64,000 bases of DNA from Betaproteobacteria bacterium (lineage in GTDB: Bacteria > Pseudomonadota > Gammaproteobacteria > Burkholderiales > Usitatibacteraceae): contig JADJSD010000008.1 in assembly GCA_016711875.1 (NCBI GenBank), positions 1 through 64,000 on the forward strand. The letters are read 5' to 3'. Positions 56,711 to 64,000 of this stretch are shown piece by piece. The position numbers were made by a program, and so were the translations under genes. The notes beneath the pieces were generated by a model. That model did no database searches. It was not told the DNA's origin and saw only the letters and a list, made by a program, of their open reading frames with translations. Numbering within the stretch: the first letter of the stretch is position 1; each line of letters starts with the position of its first letter.

Positions 56711-58108
56711 TCAGCCGGGGCGGCGGGTCTCGATGCCGGCCTTCTTCTCGGCGGGCTTCGGTGGCTCGACCGTGAGGTTCAAGCCCGGGTAGGTGCGGCC
56801 GTGGCAGGCCGGGTTCGAGCAGAACCCGCCGCCCTTGCGGCCGAACTTCACGTTGCCGTGGCATTTCTCGCAGTTCGGACCGATGTCGTCCGCGTGCGTG
56901 TGCATGAAATTGGGGCGCGAATGGCTCGATGGCGGGTCGATGCCCACCTTCTCGGGGATGAGCGAAGCCACGCTGCCGTCGCCGTTCTCGCGAACGACCT
57001 TGGGCAGGTTGTGGCAAAGCGTGCACTGCAGCCGGATCGATTCGCCCTTCTCGTTGTAGTGCTTGCCGTCGTGGCAGCGGAAGCAGCCCGGCGTGTCGGT
57101 GTGGCCCAGGTGGTCGGGGAAGGACTTCCAGCTGAATCCCTTCTCCTGGAACGAGACGTTGACGAGCAGTTCCTTCATCGCCTTGTTGAAGAGCTCTTCC
57201 TTGGGCTTCATCTCCGGGGGCGTGGCCGCCTTGGCCGCCGATTCGGCCAGCAGCTTGTCGATGGCGGCCGCACGCTCCTCGGTCTTGCCGTTCACCTTTT
57301 CACTCGCGGTGATGAGTGCGATGGCGCGCGACTTGGTGGCCGGGAGGCCCCGGTCGATCTTGCCGGTTCGGATCAGCTCGTCGACCAGGAACTCGGGGTT
57401 CTCGAAGGGGTGGCCTGCCGAGTTGTGGCAGTCGTAGCAGGCCATCGTGCGCTTCTCGGCGCCCGACATCTGGGCGGCCGTCGCCTTCGAGTCGGCGTCG
57501 ATGTAAGTGACCTTCGTGCCATCCGGGCGCTTCACCTGCACCCACGGGATCTCGCGGCGCTGCGGGTCCAGCGAGACGAACTCGACCTCGTTCATGACGT
57601 GCCAGTGCACGCCCTTGGCCGAGGATTCGCGCACGGCGCCCACGCCCGTGTGGAGCACGAGCGTGGTCTTGGCCTCGCTGCTTTCCGGGTCGGTGCCGTA
57701 GCGGACCTTCGTGGCGATGGAATCGTGGTGCTCGGCCGAAGGCCAGTGGCATCCCTCGCAGGCCTCGCGCGACGGGCGAAGCGTGCTCGAGTGCAGGGGA
57801 CGCTCGTAGCCGACGATCATGCCCCACAGTTCCTTCATGTGCGTGGGCTTGAGGGCCATGAGCTTCAGGGTGGAGACGCGCCCCATGTGGCATTCGACGC
57901 AGTTGACCCGGGCATGGGAGCCGGTGGCGTGCGCCCGGATCTCCTCGGGGTGCACGTCATGGCACATGGTGGCGCAGAAGTGGTTGCTGTTCGAATACTC
58001 CCACCCCGCGATGCCCGCGACGGTCGCGACCGCGACGCCGATCAGGACGGCGGCGACGGCCGTGATGCCGCCCACCATGAAGGTGCGCTTGCCCAGTGAA
58101 AACTTCAT
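56711..58108 (-). CDS. Eight-haem NapC/NirT-like membrane-anchored cytochrome c
   Basis: The protein has 465 residues. An N-terminal membrane anchor (VGGITAVAAVLIGVAVATVA) is followed by haem sites: FCATMCH (C-x3-CH), CVECH, CEGCH, CYDCH, CFRCH, CTLCH, CEKCH and CSNPACH (C-x4-CH). The first four lie in the NapC-like part, which in the family takes electrons from quinol. The others form a C-terminal extension not found in simple NapC. AGGAG precedes the ATG. It would pass electrons from the quinone pool to periplasmic partners such as the small cytochromes beside it. The terminal acceptor is unknown. Confidence 0.88.
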   Translation of the reverse strand: MKFSLGKRTFMVGGITAVAAVLIGVAVATVAGIAGWEYSNSNHFCATMCHDVHPEEIRAHATGSHARVNCVECHMGRVSTLKLMALKPTHMKELWGMIVGYERPLHSSTLRPSREACEGCHWPSAEHHDSIATKVRYGTDPESSEAKTTLVLHTGVGAVRESSAKGVHWHVMNEVEFVSLDPQRREIPWVQVKRPDGTKVTYIDADSKATAAQMSGAEKRTMACYDCHNSAGHPFENPEFLVDELIRTGKIDRGLPATKSRAIALITASEKVNGKTEERAAAIDKLLAESAAKAATPPEMKPKEELFNKAMKELLVNVSFQEKGFSWKSFPDHLGHTDTPGCFRCHDGKHYNEKGESIRLQCTLCHNLPKVVRENGDGSVASLIPEKVGIDPPSSHSRPNFMHTHADDIGPNCEKCHGNVKFGRKGGGFCSNPACHGRTYPGLNLTVEPPKPAEKKAGIETRRPG

Positions 58109-58176
58109 CGATCGATTCTCCTTTTATTGGCTGTCCGGAGCTATCCCGGGCCCCTTGCCGTGCCGCACTTGCGACG

Positions 58177-58211
58177 ATGCCACGGAACCGGTGTCACCGG
58201 TCCCGTGGCAT
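58177..58211. other. Long near-perfect hairpin between cytochrome genes
   Basis: The arms of 17 bases (ATGCCACGGAACCGGTG and CACCGGTCCCGTGGCAT) pair with one mismatch. No T-run follows. It lies between the cytochrome b-like and NapC-like genes and may stabilise or process the operon message. Confidence 0.55.
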
Positions 58212-58234
58212 GCATGATAGCCCGCGCAGCGTCC

Positions 58235-59089
58235 CTAGAGGATGACGCTGTAGACGATGAACACGATGGTGAGGGTGCCCAGGATCACCGCGGTGCCCCC
58301 CACGTACCAGCCGAAGTACTTCGCGAGGTTCGACGGGGGCGTGGCCTCGATCGCCGCGAGCCCGCCTTCCTTCACGAGGCGTTCGTATTCCTTGGTCCGC
58401 TCCTCCTTGAGCTCGTGCTCCGGAATGCGCCCGGTGAAGATCACGAGGTCCATGGGGAACTTCTCGGGCCGGAGGTGCCCGTTGAAGAAATGGATGGTGA
58501 AGATGAAGCCGACCGCGAGGAGCGCCTCCTCGCCGTGCACCACCGTCGCGATGTTGAAGATCCAGCCGGGCAGCACCTGCGAGAACACGGTCGGGAACCA
58601 GAGCATGAGACCCGAGCCCCCGATGATGAACATGCCCCAGAAGACCGCCCAGTAGTCGAACTTCTCCCAGTACGTGTAGCGATCGAACGTGGGACGCGGC
58701 CCGGCGCCGACGAACCAGCGCACGTGCCGGTAGGCATCGATGATGTCCTGCGGCTGCGGCACCATCGATTTCGGGCCCCAGAGCGTCCCGAGGATGCCGT
58801 TCTTCGTGACCGCCTCCACGAAGACACGCACCACGTGCCCCGCGAAGACCACGATCATGATGGCGGCGCAGACGCGGTGGATCAGGGCGCAACCGCTGAA
58901 GCCGCCCAGGAGCTTCGCCAGGGACACGGCCCAGGCGTGATCCGCGAAGAGCGGCGGCAAGCCCGTGATCGTGCAGCCGATGAACGTGATCATCAGCAGG
59001 GCGTGCATCGCCCGGTCGATGCGGTCGAAGCGCTGGTAGTACTTGTGCTTGGGCACCGCCGCAGCGGCGGGAATCGACGTGGCAGCCAT
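58235..59089 (-). CDS. Cytochrome b-like membrane protein
   Basis: The protein has 284 residues and about five membrane segments. Histidines for two b-haems are plausible in DRAMHALLMITF, ALIHRVCAAIMIVVFAGHVV and FIFTIHFFNGHLR, as in formate dehydrogenase/hydrogenase cytochrome b subunits. A soluble loop and a last helix (GTLTIVFIVYSVIL) follow. Its start overlaps the stop of the eleven-haem gene by one base, so the two very probably form a quinone-reactive complex. Confidence 0.85.
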   Translation of the reverse strand: MAATSIPAAAAVPKHKYYQRFDRIDRAMHALLMITFIGCTITGLPPLFADHAWAVSLAKLLGGFSGCALIHRVCAAIMIVVFAGHVVRVFVEAVTKNGILGTLWGPKSMVPQPQDIIDAYRHVRWFVGAGPRPTFDRYTYWEKFDYWAVFWGMFIIGGSGLMLWFPTVFSQVLPGWIFNIATVVHGEEALLAVGFIFTIHFFNGHLRPEKFPMDLVIFTGRIPEHELKEERTKEYERLVKEGGLAAIEATPPSNLAKYFGWYVGGTAVILGTLTIVFIVYSVIL

Positions 59090-60300
59090 CAGGATTTCTC
59101 CTCGGTCCGGCCCGCGCGACGCGCGGAGACGACCTTGATCGAGCGGTAGAGCCAGAGCAAGGTGTGCAGCCCGAAGAAGCTGAACACGCCCGCCAGCAGG
59201 AACTGCATGAACTTCGTCGTGTAGTAGAGGGCCGGTCCGCTCTTCAGGCTGTGCTTGTCGGCATGCGGCTCGAACTTGACGAAGTTCGCGTTGGCCTTCG
59301 GGTGGCAACCCTGGCAGGTGGCCAGCAGGTTGCGTTCCGATATCTTGGATTCGGGGTTGTCCTTCCTCTGGATGTCGTGCGAGCCGTGGCAGGCCGCGCA
59401 GGTGGCCACGCGCGCGTAGCCCAGGTCCGTCACTTGCCCGTGGTACGTGTCCCGGAAGGTCTTGATGTAGTCGAGGTGGCAGTCGCCGCATTCCTTGACC
59501 ACGTCCACCTGCCACTTCGGCAGGTCGTGCTTCTGGACGCCGTGCGCGCCGTGGCAGTCCGTGCAGTCGGGGGCCGCCTTCACGTTCTGGGACTTCATCT
59601 TGCCGTGGACGCTGCCCAGGAAGGCCTTCTTGGCCTTCGAGTGGCACGTGCCGCAGGTTTCGACGATCTTGCCCTTGGCGACGTTGCTCTCGGGGTCGGA
59701 CTTCGGCCGCATGTCGTGCGCGCCGTGGCAGTTGGTGCACGTGGGCGCCTTGGACTTGTCCTTGCCGTGCACGGACTCGCCGTGGATGCTGTCGTGGTAG
59801 AGCTTCGCCACGTTGCCGCCCGGCATCTTCTCCTTCTTGATCATCGCGTCGTTGCCGTGGCAGGCGCCGCAGGTCACGTCCATGTTGACCTTGTGGACCT
59901 TCGACTTGGGATCGTCCGACTTGCGGATGTCGTGCGCGCCGTGGCAGTCGACGCAGGTCGCCGCGGCGCTCTTGCCGCCCGCCTTCGCCTTGCCGTGGAT
60001 GGTCGTCGCGTACTCCGCGGCCTCCTTGTCGTGGCAGGAGGCGCAGTCGACCGCTTTCACCTTGCCATGGGGCGCCTTGTCGGGGTTCTCGATCTCCTCG
60101 TGGCAGGCGAGGCACTTCTTCTTGCCCTTCGCGTGGACCGATCCGCCGAAAGCCTCCGGATCGACCTTGGCGCTCTTGCCGGAGGCGGTCTTTTCCGTGG
60201 TCTTGGCGTGGCACTCGATGCACTCGTCGGCGCCGGCCGCGTGGGCCGCGGGCAGGAAGCCCAGTGCGGCCAGGAGCAACGTGATTCCAATCGCTTTCAT
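59089..60300 (-). CDS. Eleven-haem cytochrome c with C-terminal membrane anchor
   Basis: The protein has 403 residues and a signal peptide ending near PAAHAAG. Eleven CxxCH motifs are seen: CIECH, CLACH, CASCH, CVDCH, CGACH, CTNCH, CGTCH, CTDCH, CGDCH, CAACH and CQGCH, with many extra His (HGAHD-type) as distal ligands. Near the end FMQFLLAGVFSFFGLHTLLW is a membrane helix. The layout suggests a periplasmic multihaem wire held to the inner membrane next to the cytochrome b. Related arrangements serve anaerobic respiration or extracellular electron transfer; which applies is unknown. Confidence 0.88.
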   Translation of the reverse strand: MKAIGITLLLAALGFLPAAHAAGADECIECHAKTTEKTASGKSAKVDPEAFGGSVHAKGKKKCLACHEEIENPDKAPHGKVKAVDCASCHDKEAAEYATTIHGKAKAGGKSAAATCVDCHGAHDIRKSDDPKSKVHKVNMDVTCGACHGNDAMIKKEKMPGGNVAKLYHDSIHGESVHGKDKSKAPTCTNCHGAHDMRPKSDPESNVAKGKIVETCGTCHSKAKKAFLGSVHGKMKSQNVKAAPDCTDCHGAHGVQKHDLPKWQVDVVKECGDCHLDYIKTFRDTYHGQVTDLGYARVATCAACHGSHDIQRKDNPESKISERNLLATCQGCHPKANANFVKFEPHADKHSLKSGPALYYTTKFMQFLLAGVFSFFGLHTLLWLYRSIKVVSARRAGRTEEKS

Positions 60301-60510
60301 TGCAGGGTCCCGGATTCGAGCCATCGGCGGACCGCCCCGCGGATCGGGGCTGCGACGCGTGCCTTGTGGACAGGCGCGATCCCGCATGGCTTCCATCGGT
60401 GCCCAAGGTGCCATGGGAGCTCTACCCCGGTTGACATGGGTCAATGGGGCTGGGAGGCCTCGGCCGAGGGATCAAACCCGCCTGTCGGCGCCCGGCGTAA
60501 CATCGGACGC

Positions 60511-61893
60511 ATGAGGATTCGATTCTTCGGCGCGGCGCGCGAGGTGACCGGTTCCTGCTTCCGGGTCGACGCCGAAGGCGTGAGCTTCCTCGTGGATTGC
60601 GGCCTTTTCCAGGGAGGCCGCGAGGCCCCGGCCAAGAACCGCGCTTTCCCGGCCTTCGACCCGGCGACGCTCGACTTCGCGGTGATCACCCACGCGCACC
60701 TGGACCACTGCGGCCTCCTGCCGCGCCTCGCCGCGCGCGCCCCGCGCCTGCCCGTCTATGCCACGAAACCCACGGCCGACCTCCTGCCCGTGATGCTGCG
60801 CGACAGCGCGCACATCCAGGGGCGCGAGGCCGCCCATGGCGGCCGGCGGGGCGAACGCGGCGCGCCGCCCCTCTACGGCATGGAGGAAGTGGTGCGCGCC
60901 CTGCGTCTCGTGAACGCCATTCCCTACAGGGTCGAGGTAAGGCCGCATCCTCTCGTCCGCCTGCGCTTTCTCGACGCCGGGCACATCCTGGGCTCCGCGA
61001 TCGTGGAACTGAAGGTGCGCGAGGGGCGGCGAGAGCGGCGGCTGGTCTTTTCCGGCGACCTCGGCCAGCCCGCGCGACCGATCGTCCACGACCCCGAGCG
61101 GCCCCCGCCGGCCGACGTCCTCGTGATGGAAGCCACCTACGGCAACCGCCTGCACAAGTCGATGGAGGCGACCGTGACCGAACTCGTGACGGCGATCGAC
61201 GACACGATCGTCCGGGGGAAGGGCAATCTCGTGGTGCCGGCCTTCGCGCTCGGGCGCACGCAGGATCTTCTCGTGCTCATCGACCGGCTTTGCGGCAGCG
61301 GCCGGCTGCCTCCGCTCAGCGTCTTCGTCGATTCGCCCCTGGCTCGCGAGGCGACGGACGTGACGCTGCTGCACCAGGAGGTCCTCGACGACGACGCCTG
61401 CCGCTTCGCCGAACGCCTGCGCAAGGGGCGCCTCCCGTTTTCCCTTCGCTTCACCGCCACGCCCCAGGAATCGATGGCCCTCGGGCGAATCCGCTCGGGC
61501 GCGATCCTGATCGCCGCGAGCGGCATGTGCGATGCCGGCCGCGTGCGCCATCACCTGCGCGCGAACTTGCCCAGGGAGGCGTGCGCGGTGCTCTTCACCG
61601 GCTTCCAGGCGGGAGGCACGCTCGGGCGCCGTCTCGTGGACGGGGCCCGCAGCGTGCGGCTCTTCGGCGAGACGGTCCCGGTGCGCGCCCGCATCCTCAC
61701 GCTGGGAGGGCTCTCCGCCCACGGGGACCAACGCGCCCTCCTCGCCTGGGCCGCGGGACTGAAAGCCGCCCCCGAACGGGCCTTCATCGTCCACGCCGAA
61801 GAGCAGACCGCCTGCCTCTTCGCTCAGGCGCTCGCCTCCGCCTACGGCTGGCCCGTGGCCGTGCCCCGCGCGGGCGAGACATTCGAGATCTGA
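60511..61893 (+). CDS. MBL-fold beta-CASP RNA-processing exonuclease
   Basis: The protein has 460 residues. THAHLDHCGLLPRL (near 59) is the zinc motif; GHILGSAIVEL, FSGDLGQPARPI and SGMCDAGRVRHHL belong to the beta-CASP and MBL parts, and LGGLSAHGDQRALL carries the late His. Such CPSF-like proteins act as RNases. It is divergent from the eleven-haem gene; the 210 bp between hold no recognised feature. No ribosome binding site is obvious. Confidence 0.9.
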   Translation: MRIRFFGAAREVTGSCFRVDAEGVSFLVDCGLFQGGREAPAKNRAFPAFDPATLDFAVITHAHLDHCGLLPRLAARAPRLPVYATKPTADLLPVMLRDSAHIQGREAAHGGRRGERGAPPLYGMEEVVRALRLVNAIPYRVEVRPHPLVRLRFLDAGHILGSAIVELKVREGRRERRLVFSGDLGQPARPIVHDPERPPPADVLVMEATYGNRLHKSMEATVTELVTAIDDTIVRGKGNLVVPAFALGRTQDLLVLIDRLCGSGRLPPLSVFVDSPLAREATDVTLLHQEVLDDDACRFAERLRKGRLPFSLRFTATPQESMALGRIRSGAILIAASGMCDAGRVRHHLRANLPREACAVLFTGFQAGGTLGRRLVDGARSVRLFGETVPVRARILTLGGLSAHGDQRALLAWAAGLKAAPERAFIVHAEEQTACLFAQALASAYGWPVAVPRAGETFEI

Positions 61894-61987
61894 ACCCCGG
61901 CGCCCCGGGGCTGCGCGAAGAGCGCGCCGAAGCGTCCGCCGGGGCGCGGATTCACCGGGCCCCGAGCCCTGCTATCCTTCGGGCGCG

Positions 61988-63469
61988 ATGACCGAGGAAA
62001 CACCCCCCCCGAACGCCGACGACGCGGCCATCGACCGATGGCATGAAGCCGCCGTGACCGCCGGCCTCGGCGTGTTCGACCGCGACCTCGTCGCCGGGAG
62101 CGTCTACCGCTCCCCCGAGCTGCTCGCACAGTGGGATTACGACGCCTCCACCGCCGACCGCCCCGCCGACGCCAAGGCGGTCATCCACCCCGACGACCGG
62201 GCGCGCTACGAAGGCCGGCTCGTCGACATCGATAGCGGGGCGGCCGACTCGACGCGCATCGAGCTGCGCATGCGCGCCCGCGACGGCTCCTGGCGCTGGG
62301 TGCGCTGGACCGCACGGATCGCGGGGCGCGACGCGAATGGCCGGGCGACCCGCGTCATCGGATCCGTCGCCGACATCCACGAGCTGCACGAGGCCGCCGA
62401 GCGGGCGCAGGAGAGCCAACTGCGCCTGCAGGGCATCGTGGATTCCGCCATGGACGCGATCATCTCCATCGACGAGGCGCAGCGCATCACCCTGTTCAAC
62501 CGCGCGGCCGAGCGCATCTTCGGCTACGGCGCCGGCGAGGTGATGGGACAGCCGCTCACGATGCTCATGCCCGATCGCTTCCACGAGAGGCACCCGACGC
62601 ACGTCGACGGGTTCGGCCACACCGGCATCTCCAGCCGCCCGATGATGTCCCAGCGCATCGTCTCGGCGAAGAGGAAGGGCGGCGAGGAGTTCCCGATCGA
62701 CGCGTCGATCTCCCAGTCGAGCCTGGGGCATGGCCGCATCTTCACCGTCATCCTGCGGGACGTATCGATCCGCGAGCGAACGCAGCGCGAGCTCGCCCAG
62801 GCCCGCGAGGACCTGCGCGAGCTCTCGGTCGCCTCGCGCACGGCGCGCGAGCAGGAAAACAGCCGCATCTCGCGCGAGCTGCACGACGAGCTCGGCCAGA
62901 ACCTCACCTCGCTCAAGATGGACCTCGCCTGGCTCGAGGCCAACACGCCGGCCGACGAATCACGCGTGCGGCGCACCCTCGTCGCGATGCGATCCGTGCT
63001 CGACAGCACCGTGGCGGCCACGCGCCGCATCTCGGCGGACCTTCGCCCGCTCATGCTGGACGACCTGGGGCTCGCCGCCGCCCTCGAGTGGCTCGTGGAG
63101 GAGACGGCGCGGCGCCATGGGTTCGACGTCGACCTCCAGGTCGATGAGCTCTCGGCCAACATCGCCGAGCCCCTCGCCTCGCAGATCTACCGCATCGTCC
63201 AGGAAAGCCTCACCAACGCCGGGCGCCACGCCGCGGCGCGCAACGTGCGGGTGCACGTGCGCGCCATCGGGCCGGAGATCCACCTCGACGTGCAGGACGA
63301 TGGCCGCGGCATCGCGCCGGACGACCTGCGCAAGAAGGGGTCGTTCGGGCTGGTGGGCATCCGCGAGCGCGTCTACATCCTCGCGGGCTCGGTGGAGATG
63401 CGCGGCGACCCCGGCCGGGGCACCGCCATCCACGTGCGCCTGCCGATCCCGGCCGAGGCCGGCTCATGA
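61988..63469 (+). CDS. PAS-containing sensor histidine kinase (NarX-type)
   Basis: The protein has 493 residues and no membrane segment. Two PAS domains lie at about 18-130 and 145-265. RISRELHDELGQNLTSLKMD (near 295) is the HisKA_3 dimerisation motif of NarX/DegS-type kinases with its His. The HATPase domain follows with QESLTNAGRHAAARNV and DDGRGIAPDDLRKKG. It phosphorylates the LuxR-type regulator encoded next; their genes overlap by 4 bp. The signal is unknown and probably cytoplasmic. Confidence 0.93.
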   Translation: MTEETPPPNADDAAIDRWHEAAVTAGLGVFDRDLVAGSVYRSPELLAQWDYDASTADRPADAKAVIHPDDRARYEGRLVDIDSGAADSTRIELRMRARDGSWRWVRWTARIAGRDANGRATRVIGSVADIHELHEAAERAQESQLRLQGIVDSAMDAIISIDEAQRITLFNRAAERIFGYGAGEVMGQPLTMLMPDRFHERHPTHVDGFGHTGISSRPMMSQRIVSAKRKGGEEFPIDASISQSSLGHGRIFTVILRDVSIRERTQRELAQAREDLRELSVASRTAREQENSRISRELHDELGQNLTSLKMDLAWLEANTPADESRVRRTLVAMRSVLDSTVAATRRISADLRPLMLDDLGLAAALEWLVEETARRHGFDVDLQVDELSANIAEPLASQIYRIVQESLTNAGRHAAARNVRVHVRAIGPEIHLDVQDDGRGIAPDDLRKKGSFGLVGIRERVYILAGSVEMRGDPGRGTAIHVRLPIPAEAGS

Positions 63470-64000
63470 GCACGCGCGTCGTCATCGCCGACGACCACAC
63501 CATCGTCCGCGAGGGCCTGCGACGCATCCTGGAGGGCCAGGATGGCATCGAGGTCTCCGGCGAGGCCGTGAACGGCCACGAGGTGATGGAACGGGTGCGG
63601 GCCGGCGGGTTCGAGCTGCTCCTGCTCGATCTCTCCATGCCCGGCAAGAGCGGGATCGAGCTCATCAAGCAGGTGCGCGACGAGGCGCCCCGGCTACGCA
63701 TCCTGGTGCTCACCATGCACGAGGAGGACCAGTACGCCGTGCGGGCGATCCGCGCGGGGGCCCAGGGCTACCTCACCAAGGAAAGCGCCCCCTCGCAGCT
63801 CGTGTCGGCCATCCGCCGCATCGCCGAAGGCCGCCCCTACATCAGCGCCAACGTCGCCGAGCAACTCGCCCTCGACGTGATGCCCGGCAACGACGAGGAG
63901 CCCCACAAGCACCTCTCCGACCGCGAGTTCGAGATATTCCAGCTCCTGGTGGGCGGGCGCGGGGTTTCCGAGATCGCCGGCCAGCTGCACCTGAGCGTGA
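63466..64000 (+). CDS. NarL/LuxR-type response regulator, 3' end beyond the window
   Basis: The first 178 residues are seen. The receiver has the acidic pocket VVIADDHTIVREGL, the phosphorylated Asp in LLLLDLSMPGKSGIEL (near 54), TMHEEDQYAV and the Lys in GYLTKESAP. A LuxR helix-turn-helix begins HLSDREFEIFQLLVGGRGVS. It is the partner of the kinase just upstream. Target genes are unknown; the neighbouring cytochrome genes are one possibility. Confidence 0.93.
   Translation, partial: MSTRVVIADDHTIVREGLRRILEGQDGIEVSGEAVNGHEVMERVRAGGFELLLLDLSMPGKSGIELIKQVRDEAPRLRILVLTMHEEDQYAVRAIRAGAQGYLTKESAPSQLVSAIRRIAEGRPYISANVAEQLALDVMPGNDEEPHKHLSDREFEIFQLLVGGRGVSEIAGQLHLSV

Overview
The window is GC-rich DNA (roughly two-thirds G+C by eye) with long, tightly packed genes. 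It most resembles a betaproteobacterium. The support is two tripartite-tricarboxylate (Bug-type) binding proteins, a TAXI-TRAP system, a FimV-like/PilZ-like gene pair, multihaem c-type cytochromes and tRNA genes with encoded CCA ends. The exact genus cannot be settled from the sequence alone.

Layout. Positions 1-11830 (minus) hold four secreted or surface proteins with DUF11-like repeats: a small one, two large ones and a glycine-rich one cut by the window edge. A TetR regulator with its own palindromic operator and a PilZ-like/FimV-like pair follow at 12047-15401. Positions 15665-20285 carry tRNA-Ser, a peroxiredoxin, a TAXI-TRAP transporter and tRNA-Arg. Positions 20313-30171 hold a seven-PAS hybrid histidine kinase, an HD-domain protein, a YdcH-like protein and an RND efflux pair whose adaptor gene is frameshifted. 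Positions 30240-40387 are a mixed stretch: lytic transglycosylase, copper-chaperone-like protein, ferritin-like protein, CPA1 antiporter, fumarase, YihY-like membrane protein, PAS protein, metallo-hydrolase and an esterase-like lipoprotein.

Positions 40461-45911 form a catabolic cluster. A minus-strand operon (NIPSNAP protein, enolase-superfamily enzyme, 2-hydroxyacid dehydrogenase, second enolase-superfamily enzyme, GntR regulator) runs divergently from a Bug-type binding protein. A near-perfect 24-bp palindrome sits between them. The second enolase-superfamily gene is broken by two single-base deletions.

Positions 46466-52170 look like a small genomic island. A 24-bp copy of the 3' end of tRNA-Glu, still followed by a tRNA-type terminator, lies at the left end, and the intact tRNA-Glu lies at the right. 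Between them are an aconitase-family (LeuCD-like) hydratase, a malate/lactate dehydrogenase-family enzyme, an ornithine-cyclodeaminase-family enzyme and a Bug-type binding protein. No integrase is visible. Next come tRNA-Ala, gltX and tRNA-Val.

Positions 54035-55773 hold a tandem pair of secreted paralogues of unknown function. Positions 55975-60300 hold a cytochrome cluster: two monohaem cytochromes, an eight-haem NapC-like protein, a cytochrome b-like membrane protein and an eleven-haem membrane-anchored cytochrome. It is probably an electron-transfer chain between the quinone pool and the periplasm. The window ends with a beta-CASP RNA-processing enzyme and a NarX/NarL-type two-component pair, the regulator being cut by the edge.
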